From: Thysanoteuthis rhombus
Taxonomy: Eukaryota; Mollusca; Cephalopoda; Oegopsida; Thysanoteuthidae
Length of the DNA stretch: 64,000 nt
Direction: 5' to 3'
NCBI GenBank assembly: GCA_963457665.1
Contig: OY735206.1
Location: forward strand, 54,979,484 to 55,043,483
Of this stretch, positions 11,790-23,308 are shown one piece after another; the first letter of the stretch is position 1, and the number at the start of each line of letters is the position of its first letter. The position numbers were made by a program, and so were the translations under genes. Below the pieces are notes generated by a model. It had not been told where the DNA came from and made no database searches. It saw only the letters and a list, made by a program, of their open reading frames with translations.

Positions 11790-12345
11790 TTTCAATCTTT
11801 TCTTATCAATGTTATCTCCTTCTTTCTATACCCTTCTTCTTTCAATAATTTATTATCAATCTTATTTCCTCCCCTGTATATCCGTTCTTCTCTCAGTCCT
11901 TTCTTATCAATGTTATTTCTTTCTTTCGATATAATTTCTTCTTTCAATCCTTTTCTTATTCTTGTTATTTCCTTCTTTTTTATATACCTTCCTCTTCCCG
12001 TTCTTCCTAACGACCTTTTTATTTCTTTCTAATTATTTTATTCTCTAAATATTTTCTTATCAACGTTATTTTCTTCTTTCTATATCTGTTCTTCTTTCAA
12101 TCCTTTCTTATCAACGTTATTTCCTTCTTTCTATATCCATTCTTTCAATCCTTTCTTATCAACATTATTTCCATCTTTCTATATCCCTTCTTTCAATCCT
12201 TTATTTCCAACGTTATTCCCTTCTTTCTATATGCGTTCTTCTCTCAGTTCTTTTTCATCAACGTTATTTCTTTCTCTCCAATATTCCTCCTTCTTTCAAC
12301 CCTTTCTTATCAACGTAATTTTATTCTTCCATTTTTTTATTTCTT
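11790..12345. repeat. minisatellite, unit about 50 bp, pyrimidine-rich
   Basis: About eleven imperfect units, each carrying the phrase TTTCTTATCAACGTTATTTC followed by CTTCTTTCTATATCC and TTCTTTCAATCC. Good units begin near 11800, 11905, 12050, 12105, 12160 and 12300, while others (about 11990) are badly eroded. Spacing between ATCAACGTTATT cores is about 48-55 bases. The array sits inside a longer homopyrimidine stretch, so the whole can be read as a polypyrimidine satellite. Confidence 0.8.
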
Positions 12346-13020
12346 TCTTTCTACTCTCCTTTCTTAATTCCTTTACTTTACCTTTCTGTTTTCCTTTTCT
12401 ATTGTCCTCTTTTATTCATTTTCTGTTTGTGTTGTTTCAGAGACAGTCATGCTGTCATTGTTGCATTAGTTTTTGTCACTTACCTACGATTGGTCTTTTT
12501 TACACCATTGTTTTGTCGTTCTAGAGAATTTTCTATAGAACTCTAAAGATATTGTCTCAAGAGTCACCAGGGACTGAATGCTAAGATGGCTGGATGCATC
12601 ATTAATACTTAAACAAACAATTACAAAAGATGAAGAAAAAATACAGCAACAAAAGTGATAACAAATTATATCTATTCGGATTTCATTATGTGGGTTGATT
12701 ATCTTAAAGATTATTGCCACGCACAAATCATTTTACCTGTTATTTCAAGACGTTTTAATCGTGCAAATATAAAACTTACAACGTCACATGCGCGTGCACA
12801 ATAACACGGTCATGTTCGTAAAAAGACATAAAATCATATTCATTAGCTTGCATGATTATCTCACCTTTGGTAATGCAAGTTTAGTCAATACTCATAATCA
12901 AGCATGAATATGTGCATAAACCCATGATATGCACATTATGCAGCACACCACCTTACCGAGAATTCATTGAACATTGCATGAGAGCTTCCCACCATCATTG
13001 ACATTTACACGTAAGATAAC
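12346..13020. other. end of pyrimidine tract, then unremarkable DNA
   Basis: 12346-12420 is the decayed pyrimidine tail of the array. 12421-13020 is AT-rich DNA with no frame, box or repeat I can support. Confidence 0.4.
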
Positions 13021-13186
13021 ATTCGCCAGTTTTATCTATATACAGGTTTAATTCTTGCAGCAGATTCATTTTCCATATTCTATTTAAGTTGTCTTGGTCA
13101 AATGATACATTAACTGTGTAATGATGGGAGATCATTTCAAGAAAAGGTTTCTGTGTAATATAATGCAATTATAATCATTCTGTCAG

Positions 13187-13189
<3 letters not shown>
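13021..13189 (+). mobile_element. SINE-A copy 1 (tRNA-headed, 5' degraded)
   Basis: Shares an ordered series of words with copies at 19.5, 22.2, 22.5 and 46.5 kb: CAAATGATACATTAACTG, GTAATG.TGGGAGATCATTTCAA, ATAATATAATGCAAT, then ATAATCATTCTGTCAGAT. The left end (CAGGTTTAATTCTTGCAGC, about 13045) is a decayed box B-like tRNA T-arm. It ends at a (TA)n array. A tRNA-derived short element is inferred from the better head at 22.3 kb. Confidence 0.6.

Positions 13190-13246
<57 letters not shown>
13190..13246. repeat. (TA)n microsatellite at SINE-A 3' end
   Basis: About 28 TA units starting exactly where the SINE-A consensus ends. Confidence 0.95.
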
Positions 13247-13249
<3 letters not shown>

Positions 13250-13540
13250 CCAATCAAACCACTACAGATTCCTTCACAGGCATGAAAAAGTCTGGACTCA
13301 CTACCAGGAATCCTCATTTGTATTTCCATTTTTGCTTTCAAAGCAAAGCATCTGATGCTAAATTTGTTTCCGATGGAAGCCTAAGTTTCTAACCTCTTAA
13401 AGGTACACACTTGCTACCGAAAATGGGAACCCTCCCCAAAATATGTATAGTATACTAATTATTTGATTTTTTTGAATTGATAAATCAACAAATAAAGTCT
13501 CCAGATACGTTTACTCCTAATTTTGTTTCATTCCCGGTTG

Positions 13541-13541
<1 letters not shown>

Positions 13542-13625
<84 letters not shown>
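13542..13625. repeat. (TA)n microsatellite
   Basis: About 42 TA units; the right edge has a single C (ATACAT) and abuts a SINE-B 3' end. Confidence 0.95.
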
Positions 13626-13630
<5 letters not shown>

Positions 13631-13676
13631 TGTCTATAGCCTCACTGAAGAGTTGTCAGTGGATGACACAATAATT
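13626..13676 (+). mobile_element. SINE-B 3' end fragment
   Basis: Matches the 3' part of the element at 35.5-35.7 kb: TTGTCTATAGCC, CACTGAAGAGTTGT, then GTGGATGACACAATAAT. It lacks the tRNA-like head. Confidence 0.5.
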
Positions 13677-13749
13677 AACGCTCCTCTATTCAGGGTTGGG
13701 CATTCCTTTAGTGAGGTAACCCGTTTATCGTAAGCTTATGCAATGCTCT

Positions 13750-15204
<1,455 letters not shown>

Positions 15205-15285
<81 letters not shown>
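15205..15285. repeat. compound (CTAT)n(TA)n microsatellite
   Basis: About eight CTAT units pass directly into about 23 TA units, the same compound structure as at 43.68-43.81 kb. Confidence 0.95.
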
Positions 15286-15289
<4 letters not shown>

Positions 15290-15872
15290 ATATCAAACTG
15301 TATACCTCAAAGCAAAATCCTTTATCAGGCTAGATGTATTTGTTGGATTACTCACATATTATAACTTCAAATATTTACAATGGCTCCAAGAGGGATTCCA
15401 AATCCTCGCTCGCTAATATGTTGCCCAAGAAAAACAGTTATTTATACACTAGAGTAAATATGGCAATGTTCTCTTGGAAATGTTTCGCTGATCAAGGGGC
15501 ATGTGACTCCATGCATACCTTTGTCTTGCAGCAAAGTGCATATTGCATCTAAGTGTTTCACCCAAAGTTTCGACCTTTGGCTCCCGGGCTATGCACACCA
15601 TGAACTCTTTGAACTGAGCAACTCACAAATGGACAACAGCCAAAAGTTTCAATCGATCAAGAAAATATATTCATTATGTCTTTACGACGCTTTTCAAAAG
15701 TAGACTTCCTGTGAAGGCCTCTCATCAGCGAAAATGGCATAAAACGATGTGGCAATCATCATTATTTATAAAGTAAAATGTGTGAGTGATTTTTCTAAAT
15801 AGTTAAGATGGTATGTCAGGCTGAGTCGTCTGATGGGAGATATATATGGGTGAGGAGTAATTGGGGACGCAG

Positions 15873-15878
<6 letters not shown>
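15286..15878. other. no recognised gene
   Basis: Two modest + frames (15334-15552 and 15503-15703) have no motif. A weak box B-like word, GGATTCCAAATCCTC, lies at about 15393 but no box A can be paired with it. Confidence 0.35.

Positions 15879-15921
<43 letters not shown>
15879..15921. repeat. (GA)n microsatellite
   Basis: About 21 GA units on the + strand. Confidence 0.95.
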
Positions 15922-15923
<2 letters not shown>

Positions 15924-17754
15924 GGAGGAGTATGGGCGCTAACTTTTAGGATGCCTTTCAGCAAATCAAGTCCAAATGAATGACAAAAAGGAGACTTTTG
16001 AAAAGTGGGGGATACCAGTCAGTAAATAAGCAGGCTTTCATGGTCGAGTGGAGAATCGATGTGGACATCGAGGAGCTGTATGGAATAATTGAAAAAAATC
16101 ATGACTTCGGTAATTCTGAAATTATTCCGTATAAACCGACTAAAGTTACACAACGTGCTCAGATAAGGCCTTCTATGTTTTGCAGCAAGATAATTAATTT
16201 ATCAACAGAGAGCAAACCCAAACTTTCTCTTCAAAAGTTCAGGTCCGGATAGCCGCTAGGTACACGTGTGTATAATGCACTGTGCATAGGGCTTGACGTA
16301 CCGGAAGGTGCTCCAAATCACTAATATTTTCAGGAGAGATATGGCTCAGAATTACCATGGGCACTATTACTTGATTAAGCAAGATAATGTAAGATATACG
16401 TGATTTGTCGAAATGATAAGATGGATTTTAGTGACCATGCCCTTCTAATCGTGTGCCTCGTGTCCTCTCCTTACCTTTCGGTCTGTGCTAGCTGCCCAAG
16501 TAAGCCTGCCTGTTTTAAGACTAGACAGAACATGCATAAGACAAATGGTAGAATGTTCAAGAAAGAAATGCCGAGGAAAAGCAGTAGAAGAAGAGAATTG
16601 AGAAAAAAAAAAACAAAAAACAACGAAATGATGCTCGTGCATCGCTCACAGGTGTCTTGATGATAATTCTCAACATATTCGGAAAGAAGCTTTTGAATTG
16701 GACTCAAGTTAAGAAACACAAGCGTGAAAATGTCTTGTGAAGCAATTAAAATCGTCATGCAAAAAATCTGCTGACAACATTTTTGAGAACTAAAGAAACA
16801 CAACTGTTTTTTTGCTTAAAAAAATAATTTGACGTTTGATAAGTCATAGAAAAAACTTTTAAAATAAAATTTGTGAAATTGGTATTTAAAATAACTTATT
16901 TTATTGATTAATTGAGTTTTTCTTGTGATTTCCTTCTATTAGTGACTGTTCACTTTCTTTTAACATAGAATGTATTAACCCAGTTTGTCTAAATCAGTGG
17001 TTTCTGACTTTCTTGCTGGCCGACTTGTTTAATATTAACAATATTTTTACAGACCGTCCTCTAACCGCGGTTGAATAAAAAGTCAAGCATAAAAAGTCAT
17101 TTATAAGAGACTGATACACTCAATTTCACCCCCAAAAGGGTGTATCCAACGAATTTGATATTCAATTCATTTTCATTTTATCGCCAAATCATATCATTTC
17201 TTTTAAAATGAACGAAAAAAAATAGTAACATTTTGATTGCTTTTTTCGTAAGTATGTTAAATGATTTTTGCTGGGAAATTGACACCTTAGATTTTGAAAA
17301 AATCCCCAAATATGCACAGAATATAATTTTACCATCGTAGGGTTGAGATAAACCCTTGGATGAACTCTTTCTATTAGATAAAAATATCCTCGTAGAAGAT
17401 TATCAAGAAATATTAACAGCATGAGGAGTTGTCCATTCGTTAGCACTAAAATGATGTAAATTTAGCATTCGAAAAAATTTAAGAAAATTTTGCTATGTGA
17501 GATATTTTGATATGATAACAAGGTCTTGAAAATATAAAAACATAATAATTGAAAAAAAAAAGGCCCTGCAGTGGAGCAATTCAGTGGCTCAAGTCTGAGC
17601 CATGTCAAGACCTAACTGATCAGTCCAAAAATTCTTCAGACGTATTCAAAATATTGTTTGGTTAATCCTCGCTTAATGTAAGCAAAGCTCAAGGAATGTC
17701 TAGGGTTGACCAGAAAAACCATTGCACTGAAGTGAAAAAGACGCTGACAATGGG
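15922..17754. other. no recognised gene; two unassigned + frames
   Basis: 15980-16252 (90 codons) and 16400-16660 (86 codons) are open on +. The second has a hydrophobic N-terminal run (HALLIVCLVSSPYLSVCASC) and a very basic C-terminus with RRR and KKK runs, which could mimic a secreted peptide precursor. There is no supporting splice, repeat-unit or homology evidence. The rest is AT-rich with no feature. Confidence 0.35.
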
Positions 17755-18017
17755 AAAAGATGATGTTGATGGAACTGAAATAGCAGAGGATATCATGTAC
17801 CTAACTCAACTATCTCTATAGGCATTAGAAGCGCCTTCAAGACCACTAACCAAACCTCTGGATTGCTCTGGGGATCGCAATAACTCTTTCGCTTACAGTT
17901 ATCTCTGCTGAACATAGTTTCTCAAAACTTAAACTTGTCAAAAAATACCTGTGTTCAACAATGGCACAGGAATGTTCAAGTTGCTTTGCTCTTGGCATCA
18001 ATGCAGTATTTTTGTAG
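17755..18017 (+). pseudogene. hAT transposase C-terminal relic
   Basis: In frame from 17850 the translation reads PNLWIALGIAITLSL, then SAEHSFSKLKLVKKYL, then STMAQE, ending at a stop at 18015-18017. This is the C-terminal dimerisation block of hAT-superfamily transposases (family pattern: SxERxFSxLKxIKxxLRxxM), of the type found in TTF/ZMYM-like hAT proteins. Just upstream, in another frame at about 17759-17818, lies DDVDGTEIAEDIMYL, which fits the preceding region, so at least one frameshift separates them. The catalytic core and terminal repeats are not found. It is a small dead remnant. Confidence 0.75.
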
Positions 18018-19496
18018 ACGCTGTGATGAGATGATCTAATAAACGATTTAGAAGCCAGGAAATGCAAATGGGTTTGTTCGCAGCGCATGAAAGCTTTCCT
18101 ATTTTGTCTTCTAAACACCTATTGTATGTTGATCTCTTCTCAGGAACTTCTAGGGCGCAAAGAATTCTGGAAGCAGATACTGCAGTCTGTTTGTATAAAC
18201 AGAAGGAGCGCTGGGCAATTAGCATGAACAATGATATCCAACATGGCTGAGCAGACAGAGAAAAGAGCGTCAATTACAGAAACTGAAAAAACAGAAAATG
18301 AGAAAAAGTGTAAAGAATGACAGATTAACATAAGATGTGAAAAAGCCCCAACAAAACAGAAAAGACTTAGATTTCGCTGACAACCTCTTTCAGCGCTATG
18401 AAAATGTTTCCATTGGCCTCTATCGTGCCTTATCATTACACTGCTAAAGAAGCTGTGTTGAGCCTCTGACAACTGCTGAAGAATGCCTATATACTTAAAT
18501 ATTTCTGTATTTTTTGAGTTTGTAAATGCTCGTTTTTACTTGTCTTCTGATTTTCGTGTGACCAATTGTAGACTTTTGTTTTTTTTACCTATATACATCT
18601 GTTTCATTTTATTTTCATTTGCAATGATGTGCTTCTCTCTGGTTTATTGTATTCAATTATTTCATTGTCTTTGTAAAGTTCGTAAAGTATATTTCTCTGG
18701 TTTAAAGAGCTTATTTGTGTGTTTTTTTCGTGGGAGATGGCACCAAGAAGCAATTATTCCTGAGGAATACGAATGATAGGTGATGACCCTGGCCTAAAAG
18801 AAGCACTTGAAATAAGTATTGTACAACCTTGTATTGACTGATAAAAGAAGGATGCTAATTTTTTGAGTGAGAATCAAAATTGTAATTCATGATTAAAATT
18901 AAAATTTCATCTATAAAAGCTAAACTAATTCAGTCGTCTTTTTTATTGTTTGGAATATATTTGATTTGCCATATAATTAAGATCATTTCAGAGTAGAGCT
19001 ATTTCTTTAAAGAATTCAGGTACGTAATGCTCGATTTTATCAATTGGTACAATGATTGCGTAGTAATATACACATTTATAGAACAACTGACGCATGAAAA
19101 TATATTGCATCACAGAACTACTTGTACTTCCTTTCCCAATTCTTTCTGAAAACAATAAAAAATAGACGAATAAGCCTGTAACATTATACAGTTTTCCTCC
19201 GCTACCCAGCTCCATTTTGTGTTTCTGAAAGCCGGATAGAGAAAAAGCGAATCCTAAAGGTGGATTATCAATTTATTTCTGTTGCATCGGCTCACGATTC
19301 AATTATGTTCATTGAATGAGCACAAATGAGTATACTACAGGGTTTTAGAATGAAAACAGACATTGTTCGGTAGATCGTAACAAGCCCTATCAGATGATGT
19401 AACTGATACATTAACATACAGAAATAGAAACAGACCGTAACCATTTCTAAAAAAAATGTACTCAAGTATAATTGAGTGATGGCGTAGAGAATCTGC
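18018..19496. other. no recognised gene
   Basis: Open frames at 18140-18472 (minus) and 18483-18776 (+) are hydrophobic and T-rich with no domain I know. Their neighbours are AT-rich DNA without repeats. This may include more decayed hAT sequence, but I cannot show it. Confidence 0.35.
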
Positions 19497-19700
19497 AAGG
19501 GCAACGTCACGTTGAAGCAGCTACTCTAACGGACACAGGTTCGATACCTGCATCAGCCTTACTTTTTTTACTTGTTTATTATATTTACGTTGACCATATC
19601 AAATGATACATCCACCGGGTATTAATAGGGGATCATTTGAAATGGAGTTCTTATATGATACAACACAATGTATAATCATTCCGTCGGATTATATATCCAT
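19497..19700 (+). mobile_element. SINE-A copy 2 (tRNA-headed)
   Basis: Starts with a tRNA-like segment containing a box B word, GGTTCGATACCTGC (about 19541), then TATTTACGTTGACC, CAAATGATACATCC, GATCATTTGAAATGGAGTTC, AACACAATGTATAATCATTC and GTCGGATTATATATCC. The order agrees with the other SINE-A copies. The RNA polymerase III promoter role is inferred from the tRNA resemblance. No long (TA)n follows directly, though one begins 60 bases later. Confidence 0.65.
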
Positions 19701-19756
19701 TTTCTGATAACATAACTGTTGTCGTTGAAAGAAACAAATACAGCAGATACAGACTG

Positions 19757-19760
<4 letters not shown>

Positions 19761-19825
<65 letters not shown>
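19761..19825. repeat. (TA)n microsatellite
   Basis: About 32 TA units; open frames on both strands across it are artefacts. Confidence 0.95.
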
Positions 19826-19831
<6 letters not shown>

Positions 19832-20196
19832 GATGGATCGGTTTCAACCGTTGTGCTCAACAGACAACTTTTCTTTCGTCTTTTATCATTTTATATACAA
19901 CTGGAGTGTTGAACGTCAGTATTTTTTTCTTTTTTATTGTTGTTTTTAGTACCCCCCCTTTGTGCGTGTGTACTTGTTGAAGTATCTAATGGACCTTTTT
20001 TCAGGTCAGTACCCAATTGATTTATGTGCTCGTTGCCTATGCTTGATTGGTATTTGTAGTGAGCATGATGTTAGTGTCTGGTATGTTGTTCTGTTTTCTT
20101 GGTGAAGAAATGGGTAGGAAGGTGGATTTTATAGATTTTTGTTCTGGGTTGGGAGAGATTAGAAAATTTTAACTATAATGATGGTAGATGGTGTTG

Positions 20197-20200
<4 letters not shown>
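19826..20200 (-). other. A/C-rich minus strand with a relic-like frame
   Basis: Between about 20176 and 19958 one minus-strand frame has a single stop: LKFSNLSQPRTKIYKIHL, then HFFTKKTEQHTRH, then INQLGTDLKKGPLDTSTST. The strand is rich in A and C. The composition matches the minus strand at 21.4-21.9 kb on the far side of LINE copy C, so both may be flanks of one older element split by the insertion. The family is not recognised. Confidence 0.25.

Positions 20201-20273
<73 letters not shown>
20201..20273. repeat. (TAA)n microsatellite at the 5' junction of LINE copy C
   Basis: About 24 perfect TAA units. The R4-like sequence begins immediately after it. Confidence 0.95.
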
Positions 20274-20274
<1 letters not shown>

Positions 20275-21002
20275 CCATTCATCAATGTGGTCAATTAGCC
20301 CAGAAATAGTTTACAAACGGACATGATAGGGTAGCAACAATGATACGCTGGGATCTGAGCAATCAAATGAGATTCAATCATGCAGATAAAGTGGTTACGG
20401 TAAAACCTGGAGACTGTCCTGGAGGATGGGAGGCATAAATTACCCCTTACAAACTGACCACCCCATTCAAGCGAGGAGACCGGACCTGGTAATCGTGGAC
20501 AAGAAGAGGAGAACCTACTAAATAATAGACAAGCACGTGTCGGATAATCACAGGAGCTGGGGAAGAGCCGAACCTGACCTGATGAAGGCATGGAACATGA
20601 AAGTCAAGGTAGTACCAGTAATAGTAGGTGCACTCCGAACCGTATGTGTGAAAGTGCGATTGGAGAAACGGGGGATAAGAGGTAGGATTGAGACTATACA
20701 AACAACAGCACTACTAAGCACTACACGAATACTGAGGGAAGTACTAATATATAAATCCACGACCCCCAGCTATTAGCAATGACCGAACAGCCAAGAAAAG
20801 GCATGGAGGATAGTATAAACCATGATATAAGAGAAGGGCTGGAGACCTAATGAGACCTACTGTCACTCAGCCTTCAACGATAAACACCGGTCAGATGGTG
20901 CGAAACTGCTGTGGACTTTGAGAGTATGAAGTGGAGGCTGGAGACTTGAGAAGACGATGTCACCCATTCTCCAGCGGCAGCTGGTGTGAAAATGCAAAAT
21001 AA
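20274..21002 (+). pseudogene. R4/Dong-like LINE, 5'-truncated copy C (endonuclease end and 3' UTR)
   Basis: Starts inside the zinc-knuckle region of the restriction-like endonuclease (CAATTAGCCCAGAAATAG corresponds to the QLAQKEY segment of copy A) and runs through HDRVATMIRWDLSNQM, a clear RRPDLVIVDKKRR block at about 20477-20515, and the C-terminal segment with GIRGRIETIQTTALL near 20668-20712. The 3' UTR (about 20760-21002) contains GTCACTCAGCCTT and CAGCTGGTGTGAAAATGC. Frameshifts and stops break the protein. RPD...D of the PD-(D/E)xK fold is partly preserved, but the matching IVDVAVP part is mutated. A (TAA)n array lies at its 5' edge and (TTC)132 at its 3' edge. Confidence 0.85.
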
Positions 21003-21398
21003 TTCTTCTTCTTCTTCTTCTTCTTCTTCTTCTTCTTCTTCTTCTTCTTCTTCTTCTTCTTCTTCTTCTTCTTCTTCTTCTTCTTCTTCTTCTTCTTCTT
21101 CTTCTTCTTCTTCTTCTTCTTCTTCTTCTTCTTCTTCTTCTTCTTCTTCTTCTTCTTCTTCTTCTTCTTCTTCTTCTTCTTCTTCTTCTTCTTCTTCTTC
21201 TTCTTCTTCTTCTTCTTCTTCTTCTTCTTCTTCTTCTTCTTCTTCTTCTTCTTCTTCTTCTTCTTCTTCTTCTTCTTCTTCTTCTTCTTCTTCTTCTTCT
21301 TCTTCTTCTTCTTCTTCTTCTTCTTCTTCTTCTTCTTCTTCTTCTTCTTCTTCTTCTTCTTCTTCTTCTTCTTCTTCTTCTTCTTCTTCTTCTTCTTC
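21003..21398. repeat. (TTC)132 microsatellite
   Basis: 396 bases of TTC on + (GAA on -) with no interruption that I can see. It directly follows the 3' end of LINE copy C. The poly-Ser and poly-Glu frames through it follow from the repeat and are not proteins. Homopurine/homopyrimidine mirror structure at this length is known to favour triplex DNA, and exact length is difficult to assemble. Confidence 0.97.
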
Positions 21399-22122
21399 AG
21401 AAATCGAGTTATAATTATATATATATGTGAAATGACTCAATAGAATGTAGATGAAAATGATGTTTGGAAGGTGAGGAGGAAAACTCAGCAGATACGTGTT
21501 ACAACTCATTTTTTTAATTACTATTCCATGGGCATAGTTCGATATTTTTGATGGGCTAGAATGGTCATCCCTCGGGGAAAATTGGATTCTGTTATTAATA
21601 TATCAATGTGGAGAGGTAATGTCGTGCATGGATAGGTGTTGGTATTTGTGGGGCTGGGTGGTTGTACGTGTGTTGTTTTAAATTAGTATTTTTAGTTAAT
21701 CTTGCGCAAGACTTCTTCCACTTTTCTCAAAGGGATCGTGCATGTGTGCTTGTACCATTTTTTCAAATTGACTGGTAGTTGTTAGCCAATACCTTGTATG
21801 TTGATGTTGTAATGTATCGTGTTTATGTGGATCTGTTCTAAAATCAGAGTATTTAGGGGGTTTGCAACCTAAAAGTGCCCACGCAACATTATACTGTAAC
21901 TCAAAGACCAAACATGGTAATAATCATATTCTCCTCTTCAGCATCGAAATTTAGATAACATATTTTTCTCTATAAACCGCCGAAAATATTTATTTCCGAA
22001 GAAAATGGCTAGCCCCCGTCGGAATGCATTGAACTACGCCCACGTAATAATAACAGAATTTTTTTTTTCGAATTTAACACCAATCTCTTGAGTTTTTTTT
22101 TCTTTCACCTTTCAATTGTCAC

Positions 22123-22124
<2 letters not shown>
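21399..22124 (-). other. possible coding relic on the minus strand, family unknown
   Basis: From 21911 to about 21420 one minus frame has only three stops. Phrases include QYNVAWALLGCKPPKYS, TRYWLTTTSQFEKMVQAHMH, PFEKSGRSLAQD and IQFSPRDDHSSPSKI. It then runs without break into the (GAA)n. Base composition (A/C-rich) matches the frame at 19.96-20.18 kb. I do not recognise a domain. 21912-22124 shows nothing. Confidence 0.3.
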
Positions 22125-22176
<52 letters not shown>

Positions 22177-22205
22177 GGAGAGAGAGAGAGAGAGAGAGGG
22201 AGAGA
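22125..22205. repeat. compound (TA)n(GA)n microsatellite
   Basis: About 17 TA units pass directly into about 22 GA units with two GGG interruptions. Confidence 0.95.
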
Positions 22206-22207
22206 TG

Positions 22208-22391
22208 ATGATAAATTGTGTTATATTATATTGAAACTCTCATTTGAAATGATATCAGTTACGGTTAATGTATCACAATGTAAATGAAATACATATTTCA
22301 AGGAAATGGGATTGCTGCAGGAATCGAACCTGCAAACCAATAGGGTAGCTGCATCAAAGTAGCCTCGGTCATAATTGAGCTAAACAGCCAT
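22208..22391 (-). mobile_element. SINE-A copy 3 with the best tRNA-like head
   Basis: On the minus strand the head (about 22391-22309) reads as a tRNA. A box A-like TAGCTCAATTATG and a D-arm-like GCTC...GAGG are followed by a perfect five-pair T-arm, GCAGGTTCGATTCCTGC, containing the canonical box B. After the head come CATTTACATTGTGATACATTA, GATATCATTTCAAATGAGAG and AATATAATATAACACAATTTA, in the order seen in the other copies. The acceptor stem does not pair well, so this is a SINE head and not a working tRNA gene. Its 3' end meets the (GA)n/(TA)n array. Confidence 0.7.
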
Positions 22392-22505
22392 CGAAAATGC
22401 AAAATCAAAAATAAAAGTTTCAACTCCAAATTCTCATTCTGCTTATTCTCGATCTATATCTCCTCTATTTGTTACTTTTCGTGCGATAATTATGTTATCA
22501 AGAAA

Positions 22506-22571
22506 TGGATATACAATCCAACAGAATGATTATGAATTGTCATATATTATACTGAATCTCCTTTTTGAAAT
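22506..22571 (-). mobile_element. SINE-A 3' fragment, minus orientation
   Basis: The reverse complement contains GAATCATTTCAAAAAGGAGA, ATAATATATGACAATTCATA and ATCATTCTGTTGGATTGTA, matching the 3' third of SINE-A. It abuts an oppositely oriented copy. Confidence 0.6.
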
Positions 22572-22690
22572 GATTCCCAATTTTGCATTGTCTAGGCCAA
22601 GAGGTACATTATGTGTATTGGTGGGGTATCATTTTAATGAGAATTTCTATTTAAAATGCAATTTACTATGATTCTGGCAGAACATATGCA
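22572..22690 (+). mobile_element. SINE-A body fragment, plus orientation
   Basis: Contains GCATTGTCTAGGCCAAGAGGTACATTA-like words (each part under 20 bases matches), GGTGGGGTATCATTTTAATGAGA and ACTATGATTCTGGCAGAACATA, the same order as other SINE-A bodies. The tRNA-like head is missing. Confidence 0.6.
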
Positions 22691-22766
22691 TCCATTTCAA
22701 AATACAAAACTGTCATGTTGGAAAGGAAAAATAGGGCAGATACAGAATAAAAGGTAAAGAAGATAA

Positions 22767-22774
22767 TATATATG

Positions 22775-22858
<84 letters not shown>
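22767..22858. repeat. compound (TA)n(GT)n microsatellite
   Basis: TA units with two ATGTAT/ATACAT variants at the left, about 25 clean units, then ten GT units. Confidence 0.95.
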
Positions 22859-22859
<1 letters not shown>

Positions 22860-23085
22860 AAGTATCCATTGAAATATAAATTTAAATTCAGTATACTGTC
22901 CAATAAAATCAATAAAAATCATACACTCTAAAGCTAAATATTGGGGAATTCTGCCCTCACTACGATGGTTATTTTTACGTGTATTTTATGTTAATTTTTT
23001 GTACTGCGTTGAAGTATACATCAAAAGAAGCGGTAGAAAGGAATGTACAAATTTCTATGAATAAACACATATGCATGCATGCACA

Positions 23086-23125
23086 TATATACACGCACGC
23101 ACACACATACACACACGTGCATTCA

Positions 23126-23188
<63 letters not shown>

Positions 23189-23235
23189 TGAGTAATTTCA
23201 TCCTCGACTACTCTTCACTTATATGTCAGGAAAAC

Positions 23236-23304
<69 letters not shown>
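23086..23304. repeat. CA-rich run and two (TA)n arrays
   Basis: A broken (CA)n at 23086-23118, (TA)n at 23130-23186 and (TA)n at 23239-23304, separated by 52 bases of ordinary sequence. Confidence 0.9.

Positions 23305-23308
<4 letters not shown>

Noticed and set aside
11354-11848. 164-codon F/S/L-rich frame resembling a membrane protein
   Set aside because: It results from homopyrimidine composition and overlaps the minisatellite.
16400-16660. Secreted neuropeptide-like precursor
   Set aside because: A hydrophobic start and basic motifs exist, but there are no repeated peptide units, no Gly-Lys-Arg amidation sites and no homology that I recognise.
20986-21414. 142-codon poly-Ser frame
   Set aside because: Translation of (TTC)n; no independent coding signal.
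20874-21509. 211-codon minus frame with poly-Glu
   Set aside because: The poly-Glu is the translated (GAA)n array, and the C-terminal part is antisense to the LINE copy C 3' UTR.
22309-22391. Working tRNA gene on the minus strand
   Set aside because: T-arm and box A are good, but the acceptor stem does not pair and the segment is fused to a body shared by other copies, so I call it a SINE head.
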